Positions 34,022 to 45,265 of a stretch of DNA of 64,000 nt are shown one piece after another. Made by a program: the position numbers and the translations under genes. The notes beneath the pieces are model-generated. The model did not search any database. It was not told the DNA's origin and saw only the letters and a list, made by a program, of their open reading frames with translations. How positions within the stretch are numbered: position 1 is the stretch's first letter; each line of letters starts with the position of its first letter. This stretch comes from Talinum fruticosum (lineage: Eukaryota > Streptophyta > Magnoliopsida > Caryophyllales > Talinaceae). The stretch lies in NCBI GenBank assembly GCA_021018815.1, contig JAITYX010000053.1, positions 2,356,001 through 2,420,000 of the forward strand, read 5' to 3'.

Positions 34022-34035
34022 CAAAAGGAGGAGAT
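34022..34035 (+). other. Polypurine tract (copia A)
   Basis: CAAAAGGAGGAGAT lies immediately before the 3' LTR. The longer block GCCTTTCGCCAAAAGGAGGA is matched in copy D (reverse strand, 54684-54706). This tract primes plus-strand DNA synthesis and its form is typical of Sireviruses. Confidence 0.85.
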
Positions 34036-34699
34036 TGAAAACTCAAACTTTGTAGGTATATCATTCTGAGTACAATCAAGGAATCAGGTACGGACTTCAT
34101 CTCTTGTAAGTTTTTATTACAAGTTATTCTAAGTGCTTTAGAAACTTTTCGAATGATATAGAATCTTTTACGAGTGTTACGGAAACTATTGGATATGTTT
34201 TCACTTGATTCGACCGACTCGAAAGCATACTCTTGCTTATCTTTTCACACACAGTTCTCGAGTCACTCGGACAACACTCGGACTTATCGCATGTTCAAAT
34301 ATTTACTCTAACGTGCATAAACTCAGGTCTAACTTTGTATTCTAAGCTTCATGGAATTACAGTGTTAATTCATCCTTCTAAGTCAGCATGTTTCGTTTGA
34401 ACTGCGCTTGTCTAGATCAAGTTTCATTAGCAATTCTAGTTGAGTCTTTGTACTATATTTTGTGGATTCAAAATAGTGGATTTGACTTGGTGCTTGGATT
34501 AGCATTAACCCCGGTTTTCTGCCCCAGGAGGGTTTCCACGTATTTTCTCGGTTAACACTTTTCCGAGTCTAATCTAGATTCGGACTCGTTTCAAAGTCGG
34601 TTTTAGAATTTAATCTTCCGAGTCATTGTTCAAATTTCCTCATCACCCTATTCACCCTCCCCTCTAGGGTGACTTAGTCTCTCAAAGAGTAAACTTTCA
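34036..34699 (+). repeat. 3' LTR of copia A with a large internal deletion (664 bp)
   Basis: Begins TGAAAACTCAAAC, follows the 5' LTR to about 34430 (AAGTTTCATTA), then jumps to sequence equal to about 25735 of the 5' LTR (GTTGAGTC) and ends TTTCA. About 840 bp, including the TATA box, is missing relative to the 5' LTR. Confidence 0.85.
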
Positions 34700-34797
34700 G
34701 TAAAATATACTTACCTATTATTACGTCGATATACACAACGCCTTCCAACCTTAGTAAAAGGTCCTTGTGAGCGATAGTAAAATATGGTTCCTGTAGC
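34700..34797. mobile_element. Right tip of the CACTA-like element split by copia A
   Basis: Starts with the second GTAAA duplication and contains TTAGTAAAAGG and GATAGTAAAATATGGTTCC, the same motif family as 22609-24487. The boundary with the LINE is put near 34797, where endonuclease homology resumes. Confidence 0.45.
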
Positions 34798-35340
34798 CAC
34801 CACAATCCACGATTAACATTATCATTGAAATCTTCTAAAATTTCGTAAAAAGTCTTCTCTATATCATGGTTAGATGCATAACATAGAGAAAGTAGAAACT
34901 CCGTTTGAGAAATAATATGTTTCATTTGAGTGTGTATAATCTTCCTACATATGAAAAACACATTCACTTGACAATAAACCTATGTCTAGAGAAACCAAAT
35001 TCAATTCCTCATATCAACAACAACATTAATAACATAAGTCCACTCACTATCCAAGGACTCAGCCACAACACTTAGTTTATGCATAACCACCTTTATTTCA
35101 AGTAACCCATCTAGCTGAACCTTTTTATTTCTAAGGAAGAATGACATTTGTTTATGCTTTGAGGAGAGGTTTATACCCCTTATATTCCATATACCAATGT
35201 TGATCACTCTCTAAACCTTGCCTAGGGTTAACATATGCTTCACTACTAACACTATTTTTTCAAAAAGACATATCTTCAATTTGCATTAGAGGGGTATGAA
35301 TAATCGACCCCTTATTAGGTTTTGAGTTAAGGACATTCAT
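34798..35340 (-). pseudogene. LINE (minus strand): end of ORF1 and N-terminal half of APE-like endonuclease
   Basis: On the minus strand, MINIGIWNIRGINLSSKHKQ starts at 35207, the usual beginning of plant L1 ORF2 (WN-RG at the endonuclease N-terminus). LLEIKVVMHKLSVVAESLD follows, equivalent to the catalytic LLE-K segment, then IIHTQMKHIISQTEFLLSLC and FYEILEDFNDNVNRG (about 34810-34860). The 130 bp upstream (SSEAYVNPRQGLE and similar) look like the end of ORF1. The coding order continues at 22608 leftwards, so both parts belong to one LINE split by later insertions. Confidence 0.72.
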
Positions 35341-36228
35341 CTAAATTTGGGATTAACCAAGAAACATCCTAAAAGAAATTTATAAGATAAAGTCATTAGA
35401 AATAACGATCACTTATTTAACATGACTTATAGATGATTGACCTAAGACTTTGATCTTAGAAGATTTCTCATAAAAGTCTAAGGATTCCGTTCTACTTTTA
35501 AAAGTGAAGTTACTCAATCGGACTAACCGAGCTTGCCCGGGCCACTCGGTTCTCAAAAACTAATTCACTCAATATGACTTAGACATAAAGTTTGCCTAAG
35601 TAATTTCATATTTATAATATCACTCTAAATTTAGCATGATTTAAGAATTGAACTAGAATTTATTGTCTAAATTCTATTTAAGTCGGATCCATTACACTAG
35701 AAGTAAGTAACTTGACAAACATTGAAAAATGTCCAAATAACTCACGCACTCATTAATATTAAACTTATGATTTGAGTTAATACATATCTAGAACTTGAAA
35801 ATATTGAATCTTAGACTTGAAAGATTCCGGATGAATAGATTAAGGATAATTGATCTTTAAATAATTTATTTAGACTAATCTTAATCCAATTATAGAGCAA
35901 GGTATCTCGTATACTTTGAAGTCCATGTATCTAATTTATTTTTATAGTTTTCTTAAGATGAATCATGTCAAAGAAAAGAAAAAACAAAGTCCACTGTTGA
36001 AGATCTGCAGACAAAAAATTTAAAAATATGAAATAGCTCGAGACTAAGCTAACAGGCTTGTTTGTTACTATTTTAGGTAATTTCTCATTTATAAGTCTAA
36101 TGAGTTTTTCTACCTGATTTTTCATACTATTGGAGTTGGTAAAATAGCATTTGGAAGCTAGGACCTAGGATCAACAGACTAATTCAAAGATGGTCAAGAA
36201 ATTAAGTCCTTAGATTATCCGTTGCAAT

Positions 36229-37170
36229 TAGGGTTGTGCAAAACAGGTTCACCGGAGTTTCGGTTAACTGAAAATTGGTTAATCAATTTTTGGTTCAAGA
36301 ATTTATTGAATTGTAACTGAACCGAAAAGTCGGTTCAACAAAAAGGTGAACTATAATCGAAGTGAAAAAATCGGTTAACCGAATTTTCGGATCGGTTAAC
36401 CGATTATTTGGTTTGGTTACTAGGGTTTTATTTTTTTGCTTTGGAGAAAATAAAAAATGGCAACCGGTGAAACTAAAAGACATCAAACAATGGTTCATAC
36501 CATATTATGCAAACAATATTTAGCTTCAAATGGCGTAAAACAAGAGACAAGAGCCATATCTTTCAACTAGGTTTTCAATTGAGCGTAGTACGGACAACTT
36601 ACAACCTAAACAATTATTGAGAAACTTATAATTTTAGTGAGGGACAGGGAGGGATGGAGAGTTGGAGACTAGTCGGACCAAGAAGAGAGAAGAGGAAATC
36701 TCAACCTAGACGCACTACTAAGTCGACCATCACCGAGCTCCAGTGAATTCTTTGTCGTCGGGAGAGGGGAAAGGCAGCCTAGAAGAGGTTTTGTAGTTGG
36801 ACTTGGGTAGAAAAGCACTGGAGAATTGATGTTCGAATTGAAGAGGGTGAAGGGAAGGAGGGTGGAGAGAGAGAGAGAATAGGTGGCATTGGCAGCAAGA
36901 GTTGGTGTGAGTTGGGACAAGAAGCTACAGAGGCAAGATTTGAGAAATTACTGGGAAACCAAACTATATATAGCGCTAGGGTTTTGAAATAAAATAAAAC
37001 TCTTTAATTTTGGTTAACCGCGATTAATCGTTCGGTTAACCGGTTTCAGAAAACCTGAACCGAAACCGAACCATTTTTTAAAAAATTTTTATTCAATTAA
37101 TTGATTTTTGGTTCGGTTTTTTGGTTTTTTAGTTCGAGTTTTCGATTTCGGTTTTTCTTGCACACCCCTA
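36229..37170. mobile_element. Non-autonomous hAT element, 942 bp
   Basis: The ends are TAGGGTTGTGCAAAAC (left) and, reversed, TAGGGGTGTGCAAGAA (right), typical of a common plant hAT family. The 8-bp flanks GTTGCAAT (36221-36228) and GTTGCAAC (37171-37178) differ at one base. The terminal regions repeat GGTTAACCG and CGGTTC motifs. No transposase domain is encoded. Confidence 0.85.
36920..36973 (-). promoter_or_regulatory. Possible promoter inside the hAT element
   Basis: On the minus strand CTATATATAG (36964-36973) is followed by a pyrimidine-rich leader and an ATG at 36920. The frame (MSQLTPTLAANATYS) runs 83 codons without a recognised domain. It may be the remnant promoter and first exon of the parent element or of a captured gene. 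Confidence 0.4.
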
Positions 37171-37828
37171 GTTGCAACAGACTAGCTGACCTAGTTCTTC
37201 CATTTGAAAACTCAACGATTTGTCTCAAAATCATACTATAAATATAAATCTTGATACAAGACTATCATAGCTGGAACTTAGAACCGAAATTATCATTCAT
37301 ACTTCGAGCTTACAACTCCCAATTGTAATCTTTTAATTTTCTCGAGTTGTAATCTCTTAAGAGAAAAGTCATATGAACACTCTCTTTACTTCAAACACTT
37401 TTCTAGTCTTTTGTCCCAAGTTGGTAAGGGAACTTCAATTTGAAAATACTAGGTCGGATAAGGGATTTTCTAAGCATGGGAAAAAAATTGTAATAGATTT
37501 TTTTAAGAGAATAAGTAGTTATTCTTTGTATTTGAGGATTCAAATAGTAGATTTTGACTTGGTGCTTCATTAGCATTGTTTGAGGTTTTTGCCCCAGGAG
37601 GGTTTCCTCGTAAAAACTTCTTGTTTTCACTTCTTCTCTTTTCGAGTCACTCTAGACTTAGTTTCTCTGTCAAAGTAGTTAGTTTATTTTTGAACTTCAA
37701 AATTTTCTTGTTTTCCTTTAACACCCTATTCATCCACTCTCTAAGGCGATTAATATCTCCGATTGAACTTTCAATTGGTATCGAGTCTAGCCTTCTTCAA
37801 AAGAATTAACACTCGTAAAGGTTTAAAG

Positions 37829-38800
37829 ATTATTGCTCATCTCAACGAAGAGTTCAATGAAGGAAGGTCTTTCACAAGGCCGTCGAAGTTCAAAGGCTTT
37901 GACTTTTCCCAATGGAAGAAATTGTTGCAATGTCTCATACAAGACCAAAACGAAGAAGCATGGGACATCATTGCTAATGGAAACTACGTCCTAGAGAAGC
38001 AAATTACCAGTGAAACAATGCCAAAGTTGAAGATATAGTTCACCACGGATGAGAAGGAAAAACACAAGAAGAACCACAGAGCTATGAATATCCTAATGTA
38101 TGCATTAGACTAATATAAGTTTAACAAAATCTCAGCTTATGACTCAACCAAGGAAGTGTAGGACACTTTGGTGACCACCTATAAAGGAACAAGTCAGGTC
38201 GACGGACCAAAAGCGATCGAGTATCTCCACATGTATGAGCTATTTAAAATGAAGACAGATGAATAAATTACCAAGATGTATATAAGGTTTACTGAGATAA
38301 TAAAAAATCTAAAGTCCCTCAAGTAAAAGATTACCGACGAAGAAGTAGTCGAAAAATTCTAAAATGTCATCTAAAGAACAAATGAGGTCCCAAGGCGAGG
38401 TCTATTAAAGAAGCTCGGGAACTCAGCAAGTTAAAGCTTAATGAGATCATTGAGAAACTACTGACTCATGAATTACATCTCTATGAGAAGGGATATGAGG
38501 TTAGCACAAGAAAGAATGTTGCTTTGAAAGCCTCAAAAATGTTAGACCAAGTCCAAGCAGCTCAGATTCAGAAAAAAAATCCTATAGTGCTTCTAGACAG
38601 AGGTTTCAAAAGAGTGATGAAACACAAGAAGTAGCAGAAGAAACCAAAGAACGAGGTCTTCGGAAAATATAGAAAAGGTAAATCCTTTTTCCCTTGAAAT
38701 ACTTCTTCCACTAAAACCTCTGGTTGTTTTGGGTATGGCGGCAAAGAACATATAGTCAAGGACTGTACAAAGAGGAAAAAAGATTATAAGAAGAAGAAAG
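37829..38800 (+). pseudogene. gag of copia B
   Basis: The homologous start reads ATT (37834), so no ATG is present. FNEGRSFTRPSKFKGFDFSQ, WKKLLQCLIQDQNEEAWDII (37850-37975), KGTSQVDGPKAIEYLHMYEL (38190-38250) and IIKNLKSLK (38298) are visible between stops. The knuckle at about 38725 reads CFGYGGKEHIVKDC: the second Cys is Tyr, so zinc binding is lost. An acidic tail and spacer (SDDEDDTEDESKCLMA) follow to about 39600. Confidence 0.75.
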
Positions 38801-39599
38801 TCATGGTGACTACCTGGAGTAAAGATGAATCGGATGATGAGGATGACACCGAGGATGAATCCAAGTGTTTAATGGCTATGACTAACCCAAATGAAGAAAC
38901 CGAGTCAGAATAAGAGTTGTGTGATTCTAAGGAAACTGATCCTCAAGAGGTAATTGACTATTTCCTTAAGTTTTAAATGAAAGATCTTGCTAAATATTTC
39001 TCTACTTTAGAGGAAAAGTCCAATTTTGATTTTGATTCTTCTCTTTTTAAAGAAGAAGTTGAGTCTTTAAAAATTGAGAAAAAGTCTTGAAAAATAATTT
39101 AGAAAAACCGAGACTTAACATAAAGGTACTTTAGACCAGCTCATAAGATAATTAGACTGAGTATGGGAAAAGCTAAAAATGAGCTTTTGAAGAAAAAGTT
39201 TGAGTCTTAGAACGTAGTTTTAAAACTCACTCGAAGGTCAAAAAATCTTGATTTATCTAGGTTCTCACCGTCTCTTTTTTAGAAAAGAGGGTCCGGTTTT
39301 CAACTCGAACAGGAGGATAACTCTTGTAAAAGTCTTTTCAAAAAGGATTCTTGAAAGATCAATTTTACAAAATTTAAGTATGGTCTAACTCAATTTGTGA
39401 AAAAATGGATTGAGCCCAGAAAAGTTTGTCGAAAAGTTTTCCCTAAACTTGTTATAAAAGAAAGGATTTTAATAAAGCCGAGACTCGGTTTTCAAATAAG
39501 AAGGGTTAGAATCAGGCTAGACCTAAGATTATTTGAATTTGGGTACCCAAGATTGCCCTTCCTCCAAAACCGACCTCGACAAGGACGAGTCATCGGGTT

Positions 39600-42500
39600 T
39601 GTTAAAGGAAGTAAGAAAGGTTAGTGTGTTTTGTTTTGCACAAATGTCTCAAAGACAAAAAGACCATGAGTACTTAGATAGTGATTATTTAAGACATATG
39701 ACCAGGAATTCAAGATTCTTCTCCGAGCTGTAGGAGATGGATGGTGGTAGAGCCATTTTAGGAGATAGCAAGCAAAGGAAAAGCTGTTGGGATTGAAAGG
39801 GTTGTATGTGAAGACAACTCAGCCAATCCATACCTCGTTGAAGGACTCAAGTACAACCTCCCGAGCATATCTCAACTACATGACAAAGTAAACAGGTAAG
39901 TTTCACTTAGACCAACCGTTTCAACTCCGATAGAACAACCAACGAAACCAAACTTTCTAGTCTCGAGGTTAGGTTACACCTATACTATCTCATTAAGCAA
40001 TTCCACTCGAATTTATCATGTCTTGAATCTTTAACTAATGATGATTGTTGGACATTACATCGTATATTAGGTCATATTAGCATGCATCCAATTAAGAAAT
40101 TGTCATCACATGGGTTAGTCCAAGGACTCCCTAAATGTGCATTTAATAAAGATAAAATATGTGATGCTTGTACAAAAGGGAAACAAGTTAGGTCATCATT
40201 TAAATCATTTAAAACTGTTTCGACATCTAAAGTGCTTGAGCTAATTAACACGAATTTAAATGGGGAAATTCTAATAAAGAGCTTAGGAGGTAACTCTTAT
40301 GTACTTGTTATTATTGATGATTATTCGAGATTTACCTAGATGTGTTCTCTTAAGAACAAGAAGGAATCACCGAAGGATTTTTGAGAGTTTGCAGGCAAAT
40401 ACAAGTTGAATCTAGGACTCGGATCATAAGGGTCAAAATCGACCGTGGAAGAGAATTCGACTACTATGAGTTTGTAGAATTCTATGACAAATCTGGGATC
40501 TTTCACAACTTCTCTACGCCAAGAACACCCGAACAAAGTAGAATTGTAGAAAAAAAACATAAGCTTGATAGGACAATGATGATTGAGATGATCTACCATA
40601 TTACTTATGGGCTGAGATAGTTACACCACCAACTACACATTGAACCGAGTGTCTCATATGTCTAATCCTCAAGAAAATACTATATGAGGTTTACAAAGGC
40701 AAGAAACACAACATATCCTATTTTAACCTTTTGGATGCAAGTGTTTTATTCATAATACTGGTAGGGATTACTTAACTAAATTTGATGCTAGATCATATGA
40801 AGATATTTTTCTTGGTTGCTCAAACCAAAGTAAAGCTTATCGTATTTTTAACAAGAAAACTAAAAAAGTGGGAAAAAGCATCCACGTTGTCTTTGATAAA
40901 GCTAACTGTGGAAGGATAAGAGAGTTCACATTCTCGGATCTCAAGTTATGCAAAGATGATGATGATTTGAATGAAGCTCAACTCTAGAATGGTGAAAAGA
41001 GAAGAACTTAGTCACCAACTGACCTAGTTCAAGACTCAACTAAGAGTTCACAAGCTTAAGAAGAAATTGAGAATCAACCAACCGAGGAGCCAAGCATTCA
41101 AAAATCTAATATGGTAAATCAAAGGTCCGGAAGAGCATTCATGCATAATTGTAGTCGTCCCCGATAAGATTATTTTTGATATTAACTCATATGTGCAAAC
41201 TCGTTCTTCTTTTCGTAACATTTGTGCATTTGACGAATTCATGTCCATGATTAGATCTAAGAATGTGGTAGAAGCCTTACTTAAACCTAAATGAGTATAG
41301 GCCATGCACAAAGAACTCTCTCAGCTTGAGAGAAACCAAGTTTGGACTTTGATTGATCGTCCAATGGCCACCCAGTTATAGGAACCAAATGGGTTTTTGG
41401 AAGCAAATTGGATGAAGAGGGTTTGGTGGTTAGAAATAAGTCTAGACTAGTTTCTTAAAGGTACAATAAAAAAGAAGGTATTGATTGTGGGGAAACCTTT
41501 GCACTGTCTGCTAGAATTAAAGCCATAAGAATCCTACTTGCATTTGCATCAATCATGAATATGAAATTTTATCAACTGGATGTCAAATATGCTTTCCTAA
41601 ATGGCTTTATTCAAGAGGAAGTTTACATTGAGCAACACCTCGGATCTGTCTAAGTTATAAAAAACACTTTATGGTTTAAAATAAGCTCCGAGATCTTGAT
41701 ATGAAAGGTTAAATAGTTTCTTGGATAAAAATGGTTTTAAAAGAGGTTTAATTGACAAAACTTTATTTACATAAACCAAGGGGAAGGATTTCATTATTAT
41801 CGACATTTATGTTAATGATATTAAATTTAGTGCTACTAATGAAACCCTTTGCCAAGAACTTTATGAGTTGAAGAGACATAAATTTCAAATGAGCATGATA
41901 GGAGAACTAAATTTCTTCCTTGGATTACAAATCAAATAAAAAAAGGATGGAATTTATGTTCATTAGACCAAGTATGTGAAATAATTGTTGAAGAAGTACA
42001 AATGTCAAGATGCAACGCCAATAGTTACACAGTTGGCGAACAACACAAAATTGGACTCGGATGAGATGGGCAAGTGAGTAGGTAAAAAAATCTACAGAAA
42101 TATGATTGGATTTGTACTTTACCTAACTTCCAATGAGGCCGGATATCATGTTTAGTGTATGCCTTTATGCAAGATTTCAAGCTAACCCAAAGGATCTTAT
42201 CCCACTCGTGGTGAAGAGAATATTTAGATATGTTATAGGAACTCGGTCACTTGGTCTCTAGTATTCCAAAGACTCGAGTCCGACCCTCATTGGCTATTCG
42301 GATGTTGATTACGCTGGAAACAAGATTGATAGGAGGAGTACATCAAGAGCATGTCAATTCCTTAAACACTCCTTGATATCTTGGCATTCCAAGAAGCAAA
42401 ATTCATTCACTTTATCAACTCGTTGAAGTTGAGTACATAGTCTGCAGGAGCTAGTTGTGCTCGGTTGTTATGGATCAAGCAATATCTAAAAGATCTTGGA

Positions 42501-42705
42501 CTGACCTTCTTAGCCATTCCTATCAAATGTTATAACCAGAGTGCTATAAGCATAACAAAGAATCCAGTTCAGCACTCAAAGACAAAACACATTGAGGTCA
42601 AGTATTATTTTATGAGAGATCATACTAAAAAAGGTGATATTGTATTAGAATTTATTCCTATTAAGCTTCAACTAGTTGATATTTTCTCTAACATTTAGGT
42701 GAAGA
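39600..42705 (+). pseudogene. pol of copia B, heavily decayed
   Basis: Protease site YLDSDYLRHMTRN (about 39673) has lost the DSG glycine. Integrase: CAFNKDKICDACTKGKQVRS (40138-40195), SLGGNSYVLVIIDDYSRFT (40280-40338), core Asp/Glu region RGREFDYYEFVEFYDKSG (40445) and TPEQSRIVEKKHK (40525). RT: CGETFA-like (41492), MDVKYAFLNG-like (41580) and the catalytic motif as YVND at about 41808, with one of the two Asp residues replaced. RNase H: SISITKNPVQHSKTKHIEVK-like segment (42550-42600), ending LQLVDIFSNI at 42698. Dozens of stops. B is the oldest copy by this measure. Confidence 0.8.
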
Positions 42706-42762
42706 TCAAATTTTCTTTATTAGAAATGAGCTTGGTATGTTGAATGCATGATTATATGATTA

Positions 42763-43192
42763 TCGAAGACTCGGACTTTACTCCGCACATTTCGAGTACT
42801 ATCAAGGGAATCGGTATACGACTTTCTCACTTATAGAGTTTTGATTCCAAGCCATTCTTTGTACCTTAGAAACTTTTCTAAGTGATATAGTATTTCTTCT
42901 AAGTGATATAGCAATTATTTCATGTATTTATGCATGACTCAGTCCGACTCGAAAGCAAATCTATATTCACTTTCCGAGTACATTCTAGACTTAGACAGCA
43001 TTCAAAGCTTCAGTTTAATCTGCTTCTTTACTCCTCACTGCAATTCCGAGTTCATACTTTTCCGACCACAACTTAGACTCGGAATTTGCTTCGTCTGTCC
43101 TTTAATCAAAAGAGTTTGATTTTTCGAAAAATCTTTCATCACCATATTCACCCCCTCTAGGGTGACTTAGCCTCTCCTTGAGCAAACCTTCA
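42763..43192 (+). repeat. Internally deleted LTR copy inserted after pol of copia B
   Basis: Aligns with the family LTR at both ends: GAAGACTCGGACTTTAC near the start and CCCCCTCTAGGGTGACTTAG to AAACCTTCA at the end (43192). The middle 1 kb is missing and no PBS follows. It is probably a solo LTR. The 5-bp flanks (GATTA and AATAC) do not match. Confidence 0.6.
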
Positions 43193-43519
43193 AATACTTA
43201 ATTGTTTTGTTATGTGTTTATCTTATTGAACATATTTTTAATGTGAGAGATCTAATAAACTTGTAATTTAGTTGATATTTCACGAAATTGAGCCCCAATA
43301 ATTGGTTATTTGAGTCATATTAGAGCACTTAGACGATTAATTGAGTCGGACTTACTTATAATTAAAATGGACATTCAAATATCCGAGGTCATCTCTAATT
43401 GAAAATCTTGGATAACATTTTTTCAAACCATTTAACTTTATCCCGTGTATTTCGAATGAAAAATTAGTTGTTAGGCCTCGCTGACTCATCACCGCACCGG
43501 GAACTAATTCTTACATTTC

Positions 43520-43530
43520 TAGCCGTTAGG
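43520..43530 (+). promoter_or_regulatory. MSA-like site upstream of ORF3 in copia B
   Basis: TAGCCGTTAGG (CCTAACGGCTA on the other strand) fits YCYAACGGYYA. It lies in post-pol DNA homologous to 31440-31560 of copy A (GACATCTAACTTCG / GACATTCAAATATCCG and onward). A second, weaker TAGCCGTTTAAG follows at 43558. The TATA box equivalent is not found: an inserted LTR separates this site from the leader. Confidence 0.45.
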
Positions 43531-43576
43531 GAGCTCTAGCACTCGGCTTGCATTTCTAGCCGTTTAAGAGTGTTTT

Positions 43577-44993
43577 TAAAGGTTTGAATTCAAGAGCCCG
43601 AGTCACCTAGACGGGGGTGAATAAGGTGAGAAGGAAATTTTGTGGAAAATGAAACCTTGTGCTACAACCAGAAAAAGAAATTTGAGTCTAGATTGAACTC
43701 GGAAAGAATTGAACAGTTGATTTTACGTGGAAACCCTTTAGGGCAGAAAACCACGACCGATATCAATCAAAATACCAAGTCAAATTCACTATTTTGAATC
43801 CACAAAATACAAGAACCGACTCTCGAATTGTTTCCTTAAACAATTTAATACATATTTTTCCTAGGCATAGAAGCTATCTTATCTACCCTAGTACTTCCTA
43901 ACCGAGATACCTTTTACACCTAGGTACAACCGAGCCGAGTTAACCCTCACAGCTCAATCAAGGGAAATACAAAAGAAATGAGTACAAAGTAATTGAAAGT
44001 GATTATAAGACTTTCTTGTTCAACTTAGAAAGTTGAGAAACTAAGTACAAGAGTTGAATGTTAGAATAATAAGTATGAGAGTTGAGAGTATTATTCCAAG
44101 TAGATTTCCAAGCAATCTAGTAAGTCTTGTAAAAAGGCTCCTATTTATAAGCAGCATAGTCAAGAGCCATTGAGTATTGGGTGTGGCCTTTAGGAATAAC
44201 TATCTGTTTTAACAAATAGTCCGAGTCATCGAAAGTAAACCGTTGTAGATGTATTCGTTGGTCATCGGTTCTAGGCTCAAAAGCAGTCTATCCCACTTGT
44301 TATATCCGAACTTGGGTGGAAATAGTCGTTAGACTCAAAGACTGAAGTTTACCGGAAATGGTAACAAACAACCCCGAAGTGGTGTTTGAGTCCGCCCAAA
44401 ACAAGTGCTTTTTGTCTGCTGGGTGTAAACGGTAAGAAGTTGGTTATTTTTGCTTTTCAAACTGAGATTAACCAAATTTAATGAACTTGCAAAAATAAAA
44501 TCAAAGTGGCACTCAAAGTATAAAAATACTTTGGTCCAAGATTAACAAGGATTATAACTAAATCAATTAATTAACAACTAAAAATCCGTAATTTAATTAA
44601 ACAGAATTTTTTAAGTCTAATATTTAATATATTTCAATTCCATTTGTCTATATTGGAATGATAAATGAGTTCAAGAAATTTTAGAGATATATTTTAGTGT
44701 TTGCCAAATCAAAATAATTTCAACTAAATGAATTTGGCTATTTTAGAATTAACATAATAATTCTGTTTTAAAATATAAAACAAGCCAGTTGAAATAATAA
44801 GTTAAGTATGTGAAATTATTTGGGCAAACTTTCTGTCCGAGTGGGTCGAAACCCAAAACTAAGTGCTCACTCGGAAGAGCTTTCGAGTGGGTCGGATAAA
44901 AATGAAAAAAAAACCCAAAGATAACATTTTTTAGGTGTAGGAATGACTTGAATTCAAAACTATAAGGAGAGGTAAGTTATACCTGAGTCTTCA
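43577..44993 (-). repeat. Solo LTR in reverse orientation inside copia B (about 1417 bp)
   Basis: The reverse complement begins TGAAGACTCAGGTATAAC (44993) and ends near AAACCTTTA (43577), with the CACCCCCGTCTAGGTGACTC block next to the end. It is flanked by GTTTT (left) and TTTTT (right), a possible imperfect 5-bp duplication. No PBS or PPT adjoins it. It splits the post-pol leader of B from its ORF3. Confidence 0.75.
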
Positions 44994-45265
44994 TTTTTCT
45001 ATCAATACTCCTCATTTTCATTCATTTCCTACTTAGCATTCTCACTCGAGCCACACTCTCACTCTCACTCACCTCCTCGGACTTTGTTGAACACTCACTC
45101 AGCCCTTACTATTTTTCTTTTTTAAGCTTTCTCGCTCGGACTTAGGTCCTAAGTTCCACTCTCATTTTCTTCTCTCTCTATCTCTCTCATTCCTTGCTTT
45201 GACTCGTTTTCTTTTCTCTACTAAAATTCTACTCCTTCCACTCTTTCCCTCTCTCAGCCAAAAAC

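Larger units (their letters stand above)
24488..34699 (+). mobile_element. Complete Ty1/copia retrotransposon A, Sirevirus-like, with target duplication
   Basis: The element runs from TGAAGACTCAGACTTTGC at 24488 to TTTCA at 34699 and is flanked by GTAAA on both sides (24483-24487 and 34700-34704). Order: 5' LTR, PBS, gag, acidic spacer, protease, integrase, RT, RNase H, a putative internal promoter, ORF3, PPT, 3' LTR. The order protease-integrase-RT is copia type. Long LTRs, the long spacer after the knuckle, the AAAAGGAGGAGAT polypurine tract and an extra ORF after pol fit the Sirevirus lineage. Many frame breaks make it non-autonomous as read. It lies inside a CACTA-like element that itself lies in a LINE. 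Confidence 0.9.
35438..37773 (+). repeat. 5' LTR of copia B, interrupted by a hAT element
   Basis: The end TTTCA at 37773 precedes the PBS TTGGTATCGAGTCTAGCC, so it is certain. The start is placed at TGACCTAAGACTTTG (35438), which aligns with TGAAGACTCAGACTTTG of copy A. Without the hAT element and its extra duplication the length is about 1386 bp, close to the other LTRs. The block 35740-35945 aligns with 24935-25085 of LTR A at low identity. Confidence 0.6.
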
